From: Komagataeibacter swingsii
GTDB taxonomy: Bacteria; Pseudomonadota; Alphaproteobacteria; Acetobacterales; Acetobacteraceae
NCBI RefSeq assembly: GCF_003207895.1
Contig: NZ_NKUB01000001.1
Coordinates: forward strand, 310,001 to 374,000
Length of the DNA: 64,000 nucleotides
Direction: 5' to 3'
Below, piece by piece: positions 28,882-39,059 of this stretch; position 1 is the stretch's first letter, and each line of letters opens with the position of its first letter. The translations under genes were made by a program, and so were the position numbers. A model generated the notes under the pieces. The model did not search any database and was not told where the DNA came from. It saw nothing but the letters and a program-made list of their open reading frames with translations.

Positions 28882-30525
28882 ATGAATGATATGACAGGCG
28901 TTTCATTCCTTCCGTTAGGCGGGACAGGCGAAATCGGCATGAACCTCAACCTGTACCGGCAGGGTGAGGCGTGGCTTGCGGTGGATTGCGGCATCGGCTT
29001 CAGCGGCAATGACACGCCGGAGGCGGAAATCATCCTGCCCGACCCGGTATTCATTGCCGAACGCAGGGACAGGCTGGCCGGCCTGGTCGTCACCCACGCG
29101 CATGAAGACCACCTGGGCGCGATCGCCCACCTGTGGCCGCAGCTTGGCTGCCCGGTCTACGTCACCCCGTTTGCCGCCGCCGTGCTGCGCCGCAAGCTGG
29201 GGGAGGCCGGGCTTGTGCAGCAGGTGCCCATCCATGTCATCGCGCCCGGTGGCGCCTTTACGGTCGGGCCGTTTGACCTGCGCTTCGTCTCGGTCACGCA
29301 TTCCGTGCCGGAATCACAGTCGCTGGTGCTGCGCACGCCACAGGGCATCATTGTCCATACCGGCGACTGGAAGATCGATCCCAACCCGCAGGTGGGACCG
29401 CCGACCGACCTTGAAACCTTTGCCGAACTGGGGCGCGAGGGCGTGCTGGCCATGGTGTGCGACAGCACCAATGTCCGCACCGAAGGCCCGTCCGCGTCCG
29501 AAGCCGATGTGCGGCGCGAGATGACGCGCCTCATCGCCTCGCTTGAGGGGCGGATCGCGGTCACCTGCTTCGCCAGCAACGTCGCCCGCGTGGAAACGCT
29601 GGCCATGGCAGCAAAGGCCGCGGGCCGCCGCGTGGCCGTGGTCGGGCGCAGCCTGCGCAACCTGGAGGTCGCGGCGCGTGAATGCGGCTACCTGTCCGAT
29701 GTGCCGCATTTCCTGTCGGAACAGGACGCCAATTCCATCCCCGACAATCAGGTCCTGCTGATCGTGACCGGCAGCCAGGGCGAGCCGCGTTCGGCCCTGT
29801 CGCGCATCGCGGCCGACACCCACCCCAACATCGCGCTGGGCGAGGGCGATACGGTCATCTACAGCAGCCGCATGATCCCCGGTAACGAGCAGGCCGTGAT
29901 CCAGGTGCAGGACAGCCTGACCCGGCGCGGCGTGCACGTGATTACCGACAAGGACCATCTGGTGCACGTATCGGGCCACGCCACGGGTGGTGACGTGCGC
30001 AAGCTGTATGACCTTGTGCGCCCGCGTTTCCTGATCCCGGTGCATGGCGAATGGCGCCACCTGACTGCCAATGCCGCCATTGCGCAGGAACTCAATATCG
30101 AACCCGTGCTGCTGGAAGATGGCGATATCCTCGACATCCGCGCCGATGGGGTCGAAATTGGCGATACCGCGCCCACTGGGCGGCTGGTGCTGGATGGCGG
30201 GCGTATCCTGCCCATGAATGGCGGCGTGCTGTCGGCGCGGCGGCGGATGCTGTTCAACGGCATGGTGCTGGGCAGCTTCGCGGTGGATGACGAGGGCTAC
30301 CTGATCGGTGACCCGAAGGTCAGCGCGCCCGGCCTGCTGGATGCCGAAGACCCCGAAACCCAGCGCGTGACCGAGGAATTCGGCAATGCGCTGGATGAAA
30401 TCCCCGATGAACTGCGTGAAAACGACGCAACCTTCCGCGAAGCGGCCAAGACCGCGCTGCGCCGCGCGCTGGGCCGCAAGCTGCAGAAGCGCCCGCTGGT
30501 GGATGTGCACCTGCTGCGGGTATAG
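28882..30525 (+). CDS. rnj: Ribonuclease J
   Basis: A 547-aa metallo-beta-lactamase/beta-CASP ribonuclease for rRNA maturation and mRNA decay (5'-3' exo- and endonuclease). It begins near MTGVSFLPLGGTGEIGMN, has the zinc motif THAHEDHLGAI (about residue 71), the beta-CASP motif SGHATGGD and the downstream HGEWRHL. ATG 28882 has AGGA about 9 nt upstream; ATG 28891 is an alternative. The gene is followed by a two-hairpin repeat. Confidence 0.94.
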   Translation: MNDMTGVSFLPLGGTGEIGMNLNLYRQGEAWLAVDCGIGFSGNDTPEAEIILPDPVFIAERRDRLAGLVVTHAHEDHLGAIAHLWPQLGCPVYVTPFAAAVLRRKLGEAGLVQQVPIHVIAPGGAFTVGPFDLRFVSVTHSVPESQSLVLRTPQGIIVHTGDWKIDPNPQVGPPTDLETFAELGREGVLAMVCDSTNVRTEGPSASEADVRREMTRLIASLEGRIAVTCFASNVARVETLAMAAKAAGRRVAVVGRSLRNLEVAARECGYLSDVPHFLSEQDANSIPDNQVLLIVTGSQGEPRSALSRIAADTHPNIALGEGDTVIYSSRMIPGNEQAVIQVQDSLTRRGVHVITDKDHLVHVSGHATGGDVRKLYDLVRPRFLIPVHGEWRHLTANAAIAQELNIEPVLLEDGDILDIRADGVEIGDTAPTGRLVLDGGRILPMNGGVLSARRRMLFNGMVLGSFAVDDEGYLIGDPKVSAPGLLDAEDPETQRVTEEFGNALDEIPDELRENDATFREAAKTALRRALGRKLQKRPLVDVHLLRV

Positions 30526-30540
30526 CTGACGGAAAGTAAT

Positions 30541-30621
30541 AAAAGTTTCTGGGTGCCGCCTTTTTTCAAAAAGGCGGCGTTTCCTGAAGCTTTTTGAAAA
30601 AAGCTTCATCAGGAACGTCTT
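30541..30621. repeat. Two-hairpin intergenic repeat, copy B
   Basis: Outer arm AAGTTTCTGGGTG, hairpin GCCGCC-T6-C-A5-GGCGGC (30555-30578), linker, hairpin GAAGCTTTTT...AAGCTTC (30586-30607), and outer arm CATCAGGAAC. It starts 15 nt after the RNase J stop and is in the opposite orientation to copies C, E and F. It probably ends the RNase J transcript. Confidence 0.85.
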
Positions 30622-30851
30622 GTAAATGATTATGGCAGGGAACGGATGGACCGTTTCCTGCCATTGTTTTTTGGTACGTTTTCCCTAAACCCGGCGTCTC
30701 GTGTGCAACCAGATTTGCCTGCGCACCTTAGCCCCGGGACGGGCGTGCCGCCATGCCCCCTCACGCGGATGTTTACGCGCCAACGGCCCCTGGCCATCAC
30801 GCTTCGGTGTGGCATGGGGGGCGATCACGCACATGCCCCATTCCACGGGCG

Positions 30852-30881
30852 TTGTGATTGGTCTAGGGTCCGCTGCATTAT
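30852..30881 (+). promoter_or_regulatory. Candidate promoter of proS-lolC-lolD
   Basis: TTGTGA (30852-30857) and CATTAT (30876-30881) are spaced 18 nt apart, 30 nt ahead of the proS start. The rest of the 386-nt gap holds repeat copy B and about 230 nt with no gene or other motif that I can support. Confidence 0.35.
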
Positions 30882-30911
30882 CGGTTCTCATACTTCAAGG
30901 TTCATACGGAT

Positions 30912-32234
30912 ATGCGTCTGTCCCGCAGTTTTCTGCCGACCCTCAAGGAAAATCCGGCCGAGGCCCAGATCACGTCGCACCGGCTCATGCTGCGTGCGGG
31001 CACGATTCGCCAGACAGCCGCGGGCATCTACGCCTGGCTGCCGACCGGCCTGCGGGTGCTGCGCCATATCGCGAATATCGTGCGCCACGAACAGGACGCC
31101 GTGGGCGCGCAGGAACTGCTGATGCCCACCATGCAGTCGGCTGACCTGTGGAAGCGTTCGGGCCGTTATGACGCCTACGGGCCGGAAATGCTGCGCATCC
31201 GTGACCGGCATGAGCGCGACATGCTGTTCGGGCCGACCAACGAGGAAATGATTACCGATCTGTTCGGTCAGGCGGTCAAGTCGTACAAGGAACTGCCGCA
31301 GGTCCTGTACCAGATCCAGTGGAAGTTCCGCGACGAGGTCCGCCCCCGCTTTGGCGTGATGCGCGGACGCGAGTTCTACATGAAGGACGCCTACAGCTTC
31401 GACCTCGACCATGATTCCGCCGTCGATACCTATCGCCGCATGATGCTGGCCTATCTGCGCACGTTCCAGCGCCTGGGCGTGCGCGCGATCCCGATGCGCG
31501 CCGATACCGGGCCGATCGGTGGTGAACTGAGCCACGAATTCCTGATCCTTGCCCCAACGGGGGAAAGCGGCGTGTTCTTCGACAGCGCGCTGGAGGACCA
31601 GGACTGGCTGGGGGAGAGCGTTGACCTCAATGACCGGGCATCGCTGGAAAGGTTCTTCACCGGCATGACGTCGTTCTATGCCGCGACGGACGAGATGCAT
31701 GACGCGGCGGCATGGGCGAAAGTGCCCGCCGAACGCCAGCGCGAGGGGCGCGGCATCGAGGTCGGTCATATCTTCAACTTCGGGCGCAAATATACCGAGT
31801 CCATGGATATCGCGGTCAGCGGCCCCGATGGCGCGCCGCTCTATCCGGAAATGGGGTCGTACGGCATTGGCGTCTCGCGCCTTGTCGCCGCGATCATCGA
31901 AGCCAGCCATGATGACAATGGCATCATCTGGCCCGCATCCGTAGCCCCCTTCCGGGCCGCCATCATCAACCTGAAGAATGGTGACGCGCAGTGCGACGCC
32001 ATCTGTGAAAAGCTGTATGCGGCAGCGCCCGATGACCTGCTGTATGACGACCGCGCCGAACGCGCGGGCGCCAAGTTTGCCGATGCCGACCTGCTGGGCC
32101 ATCCGTGGCAGCTGATCGTCGGCCCGCGCGGGGCGAAGGATGGCAAGGTGGAAGTGAAGAACCGTCGCACGGGTGAGCGCACCGAGGAAACGGTGGACGC
32201 GGCGCTGGCCCTTATCGCGAAAATACGCGCCTGA
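30912..32234 (+). CDS. proS: Prolyl-tRNA synthetase (short alphaproteobacterial type)
   Basis: A 440-aa class II aminoacyl-tRNA synthetase. Motif 2 ([18 protein letters not shown]) and motif 3 ([17 protein letters not shown]) are clear, with a C-terminal anticodon-binding domain. It lacks the large editing insertion between motifs 2 and 3, as is normal for the ~440-aa form. The stop codon overlaps the lolC start by one base, indicating an operon with the Lol transporter. Confidence 0.96.
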   Translation: MRLSRSFLPTLKENPAEAQITSHRLMLRAGTIRQTAAGIYAWLPTGLRVLRHIANIVRHEQDAVGAQELLMPTMQSADLWKRSGRYDAYGPEMLRIRDRHERDMLFGPTNEEMITDLFGQAVKSYKELPQVLYQIQWKFRDEVRPRFGVMRGREFYMKDAYSFDLDHDSAVDTYRRMMLAYLRTFQRLGVRAIPMRADTGPIGGELSHEFLILAPTGESGVFFDSALEDQDWLGESVDLNDRASLERFFTGMTSFYAATDEMHDAAAWAKVPAERQREGRGIEVGHIFNFGRKYTESMDIAVSGPDGAPLYPEMGSYGIGVSRLVAAIIEASHDDNGIIWPASVAPFRAAIINLKNGDAQCDAICEKLYAAAPDDLLYDDRAERAGAKFADADLLGHPWQLIVGPRGAKDGKVEVKNRRTGERTEETVDAALALIAKIRA

Positions 32235-33478
32235 TGTTTGGCCCCTTCGAGCGGATGGTCGCCGGGCGTTACCTGCATGCCCGGCGGGGGGAACGGTTCG
32301 TTTCCGTCATTGCGATCTTCTCGCTTGTGGGGATCGCGCTGGGCGTCGCCACGCTGATCATCGTCATGTCGGTCATGAACGGGTTCAAGGCCGACCTGCT
32401 GGGGCGTATCCTCGGGCTGAATGGCGATCTCAGCGTATTCGGCGTGACACGCACCATCAGTGATTATGATGACGTGGCGGCCCGCGTGCGCAGGGTGCCG
32501 GGCGTCGTCTCGGCGGCCCCCCTGGTGGAATCGCAGGTACTGCTCAATTCCGGCAGCTACAATGCGGGCGGGCTGGTGCGCGGCATGACGCGGGCCGACC
32601 TGCTGGCGCTGCATGAGGTCAGCGACAACCTTGTCGCCGGGTCCGTGGACGATTTTGGCGGGGATGACACCATCATCGTCGGCACCACGCTGGCGGAACG
32701 CGCGGGGCTTACGGTTGGCGGCAGGCTGACGCTGGTTTCACCCCAGGGGGCGGCCACCGCGTTCGGCACCATGCCGCGCGTGCGCGCCTATCGCGTCGTG
32801 GGCATATTCGATGCCGGGGTGAATGATTATAACGCCAGCTATGTTTTCCTGCCGCTGCATGCGGCGCAGGTGTATTTCCAGCTGCCGGGGCAGGTGACGC
32901 AGGTGCAGGTCATGACCCGGGATGCGGAAAATGTCGGCCCCATCCGTCAGGCGATCGAGAAGGTCATGGATGGCAATGTGCGCGTCATGGACTGGACGCA
33001 GAGCAACAATGCCTTCTTCGGCGCGGTGCAGGTGGAACAGAACGTGATGTTCCTGATCCTGACGCTGATCATCCTTGTCGCCGCCTTCAATGTCATTTCC
33101 TCGCTGATCATGATGGTCAAGGACAAGAGCGCCGATATCGCCGTGCTGCGCACGCTGGGGGCCACGCGCGGGGCGATCATGCGCATCTTCCTCATGTGCG
33201 GGGCGTCGGTGGGGGTGACGGGCACGTTTGCCGGCACCGGGCTGGGCATTGTGTTCTGCCTGAATATCGAACATATCCGCCAGCTTCTGCAGCGCATTAC
33301 CGGCACCAACCTGTTCAACCCCGAGGTCTATTACCTTGAACACCTGCCCGCCAGACTGATCTGGTCGCAGGTGATCGAGGTGATCGTGATGGCGCTGGTG
33401 CTGTCGCTGCTGGCGACGCTGTATCCGTCATGGCGGGCGGCGAAAACCGACCCGGTGGAGGCCCTGCGCCATGAGTGA
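32234..33478 (+). CDS. lolC: Lipoprotein-releasing ABC transporter permease (LolC/LolE)
   Basis: A 414-aa inner membrane permease that releases mature lipoproteins to LolA. It has an N-terminal transmembrane helix ([20 protein letters not shown], then IVMSVMNGF), a periplasmic domain of about 200 residues, and three C-terminal helices of the FtsX/MacB fold containing [18 protein letters not shown]. Only one permease gene is present, so it probably forms the LolF-type homodimer known in alphaproteobacteria. It overlaps lolD by 8 nt. Confidence 0.93.
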   Translation: MFGPFERMVAGRYLHARRGERFVSVIAIFSLVGIALGVATLIIVMSVMNGFKADLLGRILGLNGDLSVFGVTRTISDYDDVAARVRRVPGVVSAAPLVESQVLLNSGSYNAGGLVRGMTRADLLALHEVSDNLVAGSVDDFGGDDTIIVGTTLAERAGLTVGGRLTLVSPQGAATAFGTMPRVRAYRVVGIFDAGVNDYNASYVFLPLHAAQVYFQLPGQVTQVQVMTRDAENVGPIRQAIEKVMDGNVRVMDWTQSNNAFFGAVQVEQNVMFLILTLIILVAAFNVISSLIMMVKDKSADIAVLRTLGATRGAIMRIFLMCGASVGVTGTFAGTGLGIVFCLNIEHIRQLLQRITGTNLFNPEVYYLEHLPARLIWSQVIEVIVMALVLSLLATLYPSWRAAKTDPVEALRHE

Positions 33479-34178
33479 TGTCCTGAACACCGCCCCGCCG
33501 CTGCGCATGGATGGTGTTGCGCGCCGCTATGTCAGTGGGGAGGAAACGCTGGACGTGCTGCGCGGCGCGGACCTGACGCTGCACCCCGGTGAGATCGTGG
33601 CCCTTGTCGCCCCTTCGGGCACGGGCAAGTCCACGCTGCTGCATCTGGCGGGCCTGCTGGAAAAGCCGGATGCGGGCTGCGTCATGGTGGCGGGGCAGGA
33701 TGCGGGCGCGCTGACGGATGCGCAGCGCACCGAAATCAGGCGCGACCGGATCGGGTTTGTGTACCAGTTCCATCACCTGCTGGCCGAATTCAGCGCGCGG
33801 GAAAACGTCATGCTGCCGCAGATGATCGCGGGTGTCGCGCGCAGGGCCGCACGCGCGCGGGCGGACGACCTGCTGTCCATTTTCGGGCTGGCGCATCGGC
33901 TGGACCACCTGCCGGGCAAGCTGTCGGGCGGGGAGAAGCAGCGCGTGGCCATTGCCCGCGCGCTGGCTAACCGCCCGCAGGTCCTGCTGGCGGATGAACC
34001 GACGGGCAACCTGGACGTGCATACGTCCGACGCCGTGTTTGACGCGCTGCTGGAAACCGTGCGCGCCCACGGGGTCGCCGCCCTGATCGCGACCCATAAC
34101 ATGGACCTTGCCCGCCGCATGGACCGCATCGTGACCCTGCGCGACGGGCTGGTGGTGCCGGTAGCACCCGCCACCTGA
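33471..34178 (+). CDS. lolD: Lipoprotein-releasing ABC transporter ATPase LolD
   Basis: A 235-aa ABC ATPase of the MacB/LolD type. Walker [14 protein letters not shown], the family signature [15 protein letters not shown], Walker [13 protein letters not shown] and the switch histidine in LIATHNM are all present. It is translationally coupled to the permease gene by an 8-nt overlap. A repeat element follows 12 nt after its stop. Confidence 0.95.
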   Translation: MSDVLNTAPPLRMDGVARRYVSGEETLDVLRGADLTLHPGEIVALVAPSGTGKSTLLHLAGLLEKPDAGCVMVAGQDAGALTDAQRTEIRRDRIGFVYQFHHLLAEFSARENVMLPQMIAGVARRAARARADDLLSIFGLAHRLDHLPGKLSGGEKQRVAIARALANRPQVLLADEPTGNLDVHTSDAVFDALLETVRAHGVAALIATHNMDLARRMDRIVTLRDGLVVPVAPAT

Positions 34179-34189
34179 AAAAAACGGTG

Positions 34190-34269
34190 AAAAGTTTCTG
34201 GTGAAGCGTTTTTCCAAAAAGCTTCGCAGAACGCCGCCTTTTTCAAAAAAGGCGGCACTCAAAAACTTA
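34190..34269. repeat. Two-hairpin intergenic repeat, copy C
   Basis: Outer arm AAAGTTTCTGGTG, hairpin GAAGCGTTTTTCC...AAAAAGCTTC (34203-34225), linker CGCAGAAC, hairpin GCCGCCTTTTTC...GGCGGC (34233-34256), and outer arm ACTCAAAAACTT. It starts 12 nt after the lolD stop and lies 64 nt before dnaE, so it probably insulates dnaE from the lol operon. Confidence 0.85.
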
Positions 34270-34332
34270 TGGGGATGGCAGGACCCGCACAGGGACGTGC
34301 GAATCATATGCGGTGTGGAGTAGGATGCAACC

Positions 34333-37300
34333 ATGTCCCATGCCGATTTCGTCCATCTGCGCGTCCACTCCGCCTATTCCCTCAGCCAGGGGGCCATCCG
34401 CGTGCCCGAACTGGTGGCGCTGGCGCATGACATGCGCATGCCCGCCGTCGCCATTACCGATACGGGCAACATGTTCGGCGCGCTGGAATTTTCGCAATAT
34501 TGCGGGAAGAAGGGCGTGCAGCCCATTATCGGCTGCCAGATCGGCCTGCCGTCGCGCAGCGACAAGCCCGGCAGCCCGGCCGAACCCGTGGTGCTGCTGG
34601 CGCGCAATGCGGAAGGGCTGGCCAATTTGCAGTTCCTGTCATCCGCCGGGTTCCTGCAACACGAAACGGATGAACCGACCGTAACCCTCGATCTTCTGTG
34701 CGAACGCGCGGGCGGGCTGTTCCTGCTGACGGGCGGCAGCCGGGGGCCGCTGTTCCACCTGCTGGCCGAAGGGCAGGAGCGGGAGGCAGCACACCTCATG
34801 GACCGGCTGCATGAAGCCTATGGCAGCCACATGGCGGTGGAACTGCACCGGCACGGTCAGGCGGCGGAACGCGCGGTGGAGCCGGGCATGATCGCCATGG
34901 CCGACCGCATGGGCCTGCCGCTGGTGGCGACCAATGAATGCTTCTTCCCCAGACCGGACATGTACGAGGCGCATGACGCGCTGCTGTGCATCGCGCAGGG
35001 CCGCACCATGGCCGAACGCGACCGCTGGCGCGTGACGCCCGAACACTGGTTCAAGCCGCCCGACGCCATGCGCGAACTGTTCGCCGACCTGCCCGAAGCC
35101 TGCGACAACACGCTGGATATCGCGCGCTGCTGCGCCATTGCGGTGGAAACGCGCAAGCCCCTGCTGCCGGTCTGCCCCAAGGTAGAGGAAGGCCAGACCG
35201 AGGAACAGACATTGCGGCACATGGCCGTGACCGGCCTGAAAAACCGCCTGTCGCGCATGAATGTCGATGATGAAACCCGGACGAAATACGAGGAACGCCT
35301 GGCGTTCGAACTCGATATCATCGCCCAGATGGGCTTTCCCGGTTATTTCATGATCGTGGCCGACTTCATCCAGTGGGCCAAGGCGCATGACATACCCGTG
35401 GGGCCGGGCCGTGGGTCGGGTGCGGGGTCGCTTGCGGCATGGGCGCTGACCATTACCGATATCGATCCCATTCCCTTCAACCTGCTGTTCGAGCGGTTCC
35501 TGAACCCAGAGCGCGTGTCGATGCCGGATTTCGACATTGACTTCTGCCAGGACCGGCGTGACGAGGTGATCCGCTACGTCCGCAACGAATACGGCCCCGA
35601 CCGCGTGGCCCAGATCATCACGTTCGGCAAGCTGCAGGCGCGCGCGGCGGTGCGTGACGTGGGGCGCGTGCTGGGCCTGCCCTTCGGCATGGTCAACCGC
35701 GTGGCCGAACTGATCCCCAACAATCCCGCCCAGCCGGTCACGCTGAAACAGGCGATCGAGGGCGAGCCGCGCCTGCAGGAAATGCGCGACGAGGACGAGG
35801 CCATCCGCCGGCTGATGGAAATCGGCCAGCAGCTCGAAGGCCTGTTCCGCCACGCCAGTACCCATGCGGCGGGTGTCGTGATCGGCGATCGCGAACTGGT
35901 CGAACTGGTGCCGCTGTACCGCGACCCCAAGAGCGACATGCTGGTCACGCAGTACAACATGAAGTTCGTGGAGCAGGCGGGGCTGGTCAAATTCGACTTC
36001 CTTGGCCTGACCACGCTCACCATCCTGCAACGCGCGGTGCAGTTCCTGCACGGCATGGGGGTAGAGGTCGACCTGTCGGCCCTGCCGCTGGATGACGCCC
36101 TGACCTACGACATGCTGGCGCGCGGCGATACTGGCGGCGTGTTCCAGTTCGAAGGGGCCGGCATGCGCGACGTGCTCAAGCAGATGCGCCCGACCCGGCT
36201 GGAAGACCTGATTGCCGCCGTGGCGCTGTACCGTCCCGGCCCCATGGCCAACATCCCCGATTACTGCCGGCGCAAGCATGGTGAGCCGTGGGAGCCGCCG
36301 CATGAGGAAATCCGCGATATCCTCGAAGAGACCTACGGCATCATGGTCTATCAGGAACAGGTCATGCAGATCGCCCAGAAGATGGCGGGCTACAGCCTGG
36401 GGGGCGCCGACCTGCTGCGGCGCGCCATGGGCAAGAAGATCCGCGCGGAAATGGACCACCAGCGCGAAATCTTTACCGAAGGGGCGATGAAGCGCGGGAT
36501 CGAGCGCGAAAAGGCCGCCGAGGTGTTCGACCTCATGGCCAAGTTCGCCGATTACGGGTTCAACAAATCCCATGCCGCCGCCTACGCGCTGGTGTCGTAC
36601 CAGACGGCGTGGATGAAGGCGAACCACCCCGTGGCCTTCATTGCCGCGTGCATGTCGCTGGCGCGTGAAAAGACCGACAAGCTGGCGGGCCTGCGGCAGG
36701 AAGCCGACCGGCTTGGCATTCCCCTCCTGCCGCCCGACATCAATGCGTCGGGTGCTGATTTCACGGTGGAAAAATTGCCTGATGGCAAGGGATACGGCAT
36801 CCGCTACGCGCTGGCCGCGATCAAGAAGGTCGGCCTGAGCGCCATGCAGTCGCTGGTGGCGGTGCGCGGCGACAGGCCCTTTACCGACCTTGAGGACCTG
36901 GCCGCCCGCCTTGACCCCCGGCAGGTCAACAAGATGCAGCTTGAAAACCTGGCCCGCGCGGGGGCGTTCGACACCATCATGCCCAATCGCGCGCAGGCCT
37001 GTGGCGGGGCGGAAACCGTGATGCGCCGCGCGCAGGCCAATGCGCAGGAAGCCGCCAGCGGCCAGATCGGCCTGTTTGGCGGGGGGGGCGCCATGCCCGC
37101 CCAGCGCGAGCCGCTGCGCCTGCCGCGCTGCGCCGACTGGCCGGAATTCGAACGGCTGAACATGGAAGCCGACGCCATCGGTTTCCACCTGACGGGACAC
37201 CCGCTGGATTCCTATGGCCCGCTCATGCGCAGGCTGGGCGCGGTCCGGGCCACGGGGCTGGAGGCGGCGGCACAGGCGGGCATTGGCCGCGTCAAGATCG

Positions 37301-37767
37301 CGGGCTGCGTGGTGGACCGCAAGGAGCGCCCCACCCGCACGGGCAACAAGATGGCGTGGGTGCGGCTGTCCGATGCGTCGGGCGGGTGCGAAATCACCTT
37401 CTTTTCCGAAGTGCTGTCACGGTCGCGCGAAATCCTTGTGGCGGGCAATGCCGTGGTGGTGACGGCGGACCTGAAGCTGGAGGGCGAGGCGCTGCGCATT
37501 ACGGCATCCGACGTGATGGAACTGGAACAGGCCGCCGCCGAGGCCGCGGCCGAACTGCGTATCTGGTTCGACCGGGCGGATGCGCTGGAACCGATCCGCG
37601 ACGTGCTGCAGGGGGGTGGCAACGGGCGGGGGCGGGTGATCCTGCTGCCATCGGTCGCGGAAACGCGCGATGTGGAACTGACGCTGGCCGAACGGTACCG
37701 CGTGACCCCGCGCGTGGCGCAGATGATCAAGGCCATCGAGGGCGTGGGCAAGGTGGAACAGTTCTGA
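34333..37767 (+). CDS. dnaE: DNA polymerase III subunit alpha
   Basis: The 1144-aa replicative polymerase of the DnaE1 type. The N-terminal PHP domain (FVHLRVHSAYSLSQGAI) is followed by the C-family polymerase core with catalytic aspartates in PDFDIDF (Asp399 and Asp401; a third lies further on), a helix-hairpin-helix region, and the C-terminal OB fold (about residues 980-1060). The length and spacing match the Escherichia coli enzyme. It stands alone between repeat copy C and the metX leader. Confidence 0.97.
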   Translation: MSHADFVHLRVHSAYSLSQGAIRVPELVALAHDMRMPAVAITDTGNMFGALEFSQYCGKKGVQPIIGCQIGLPSRSDKPGSPAEPVVLLARNAEGLANLQFLSSAGFLQHETDEPTVTLDLLCERAGGLFLLTGGSRGPLFHLLAEGQEREAAHLMDRLHEAYGSHMAVELHRHGQAAERAVEPGMIAMADRMGLPLVATNECFFPRPDMYEAHDALLCIAQGRTMAERDRWRVTPEHWFKPPDAMRELFADLPEACDNTLDIARCCAIAVETRKPLLPVCPKVEEGQTEEQTLRHMAVTGLKNRLSRMNVDDETRTKYEERLAFELDIIAQMGFPGYFMIVADFIQWAKAHDIPVGPGRGSGAGSLAAWALTITDIDPIPFNLLFERFLNPERVSMPDFDIDFCQDRRDEVIRYVRNEYGPDRVAQIITFGKLQARAAVRDVGRVLGLPFGMVNRVAELIPNNPAQPVTLKQAIEGEPRLQEMRDEDEAIRRLMEIGQQLEGLFRHASTHAAGVVIGDRELVELVPLYRDPKSDMLVTQYNMKFVEQAGLVKFDFLGLTTLTILQRAVQFLHGMGVEVDLSALPLDDALTYDMLARGDTGGVFQFEGAGMRDVLKQMRPTRLEDLIAAVALYRPGPMANIPDYCRRKHGEPWEPPHEEIRDILEETYGIMVYQEQVMQIAQKMAGYSLGGADLLRRAMGKKIRAEMDHQREIFTEGAMKRGIEREKAAEVFDLMAKFADYGFNKSHAAAYALVSYQTAWMKANHPVAFIAACMSLAREKTDKLAGLRQEADRLGIPLLPPDINASGADFTVEKLPDGKGYGIRYALAAIKKVGLSAMQSLVAVRGDRPFTDLEDLAARLDPRQVNKMQLENLARAGAFDTIMPNRAQACGGAETVMRRAQANAQEAASGQIGLFGGGGAMPAQREPLRLPRCADWPEFERLNMEADAIGFHLTGHPLDSYGPLMRRLGAVRATGLEAAAQAGIGRVKIAGCVVDRKERPTRTGNKMAWVRLSDASGGCEITFFSEVLSRSREILVAGNAVVVTADLKLEGEALRITASDVMELEQAAAEAAAELRIWFDRADALEPIRDVLQGGGNGRGRVILLPSVAETRDVELTLAERYRVTPRVAQMIKAIEGVGKVEQF

Positions 37768-37788
37768 TGACCCCACGGCCCGGCGGGC

Positions 37789-37854
37789 GGGGATTGCCAT
37801 GAACCTTGCATGTGCCGGGCCGGGGTGCCATACGCAATCCCTGTCAGTTTTTTT
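37789..37854 (+). promoter_or_regulatory. Structured leader between dnaE and metX
   Basis: GGGATTGC (37790-37797) and GCAATCCC (37834-37841) form a perfect 8-bp stem enclosing 36 nt that can itself pair, and seven T residues follow at 37848-37854. This could be the dnaE terminator or an attenuator in the metX leader. It does not match the SAM-II riboswitch consensus that I know from alphaproteobacterial met genes. Confidence 0.35.
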
Positions 37855-37887
37855 CATTGTCCCTGTCGACGCAATGCCGGATACAGA

Positions 37888-39057
37888 ATGGACCAGACCA
37901 GTCCCGCCACCGCCCTGTCGCACCAGCATGTCACCTTTCCGGACGGATTGCAGCTGGACTGCGGCTTCCACCTTGCCCCGGTGGATGTGGCGTACCGCAC
38001 CTATGGCGCCCTGTCGCCCGCGCGTGACAACGCGATCCTTGTCTGCCACGCGCTGACGGGCGACCAGTATGTGGCCGACCCCCATCCCCTGACCGGCAAG
38101 CCCGGATGGTGGGGGCGCATGGTGGGGCCGGGGCTGCCGATTGACACCGATCGTTTCTTCGTCATCTGCGTCAATGTGCTGGGCGGGTGCATGGGCACGA
38201 CCGGCCCGCGCAGCCTGCGGGTGTGCGATGACGGGACGGAGGAGCCATGGGGCACCGATTTCCCCGCCATCACCATCCGCGACATGGTGCGCGCGCAGCA
38301 CCTTCTGGTCGAACATATGGGCATCGAGCGCCTGCTGGCGGTGGTGGGCGGGTCCATGGGCGGCATGCAGGTGCTGGAATGGTGCGCGACCTATCCCGAT
38401 CAGGTGTTCGCGGCCATGCCGATCGCGACATCCCCCTTCCATTCGGCGCAGAACATCGCCTTCAACGAGGTCAGCCGCCAGGCCATATTCGCCGACCCGC
38501 AGTGGCATGGCGGGCGGTACTGGGAATGTAACGAGATCCCGGCCCGCGGGCTGGCGGTCGCGCGCATGATGGCGCACATCACCTACCTGTCCGAAGCGGC
38601 GCTGACGCGCAAATTCGGCCGCCGCGTGCGGACGACCCCCGGTCGGGGGGCGGTAGGCGCGCCGGGCGCGCTGTTTGGCGAGATGTTCGAGGTGGAAAGC
38701 TACCTGCGCCATCAGGGATCGACCTTCGTGCGGCGGTTTGACGCCAATTCCTACCTGACGATCACGCGCGCGATGGATTATTTCGACCTTGGCGCCGAGC
38801 ATGATGGCGACATGTCGCGCCCGTTCCGGGGCACGCCCACGCGGTTCTGCATCATATCGTTTTCGTCGGACTGGCTGTTCCCCACGTCGCAGGCGCGGCT
38901 TCTGGCGCGTGCGCTCAACCAGGTCGCGGCTAACGTATCCTTTGTCGAGATCGACAGTGACAAGGGGCATGACGCCTTCTTGCTGGATGAACCTGATTTC
39001 GACCGGACCATCCGTGGCTTCCTGTGCGGGGCGGCGGAACATGCGGGGATTGACTGA
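37888..39057 (+). CDS. metX: Homoserine O-acetyltransferase
   Basis: A 389-aa alpha/beta-hydrolase fold enzyme that makes O-acetyl-L-homoserine for methionine synthesis. The nucleophile is in VGGSMGGMQ (Ser156), with Asp328 in SSDWLFP and His361 in DKGHDAF completing the triad. The signature [12 protein letters not shown] is typical of MetX. ATG 37888 begins MDQTSPAT; the frame is open further upstream but unlike the family. It lies 2 nt upstream of metW, the standard metXW pair. Confidence 0.94.
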   Translation: MDQTSPATALSHQHVTFPDGLQLDCGFHLAPVDVAYRTYGALSPARDNAILVCHALTGDQYVADPHPLTGKPGWWGRMVGPGLPIDTDRFFVICVNVLGGCMGTTGPRSLRVCDDGTEEPWGTDFPAITIRDMVRAQHLLVEHMGIERLLAVVGGSMGGMQVLEWCATYPDQVFAAMPIATSPFHSAQNIAFNEVSRQAIFADPQWHGGRYWECNEIPARGLAVARMMAHITYLSEAALTRKFGRRVRTTPGRGAVGAPGALFGEMFEVESYLRHQGSTFVRRFDANSYLTITRAMDYFDLGAEHDGDMSRPFRGTPTRFCIISFSSDWLFPTSQARLLARALNQVAANVSFVEIDSDKGHDAFLLDEPDFDRTIRGFLCGAAEHAGID

Positions 39058-39059
39058 GC

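Noticed and set aside
28626-28889. 87-aa gene between birA and RNase J
   Set aside because: TTG start, no family resemblance, basic and low-complexity composition; it overlaps the RNase J start.
34639-37200. 853-codon open frame on the minus strand opposite dnaE
   Set aside because: Same GC-bias effect; the composition is low in hydrophobic core patterns and dnaE accounts for the region.
37789-37854. SAM-II riboswitch
   Set aside because: The consensus pseudoknot sequence was not found; kept only as an unclassified structured leader.
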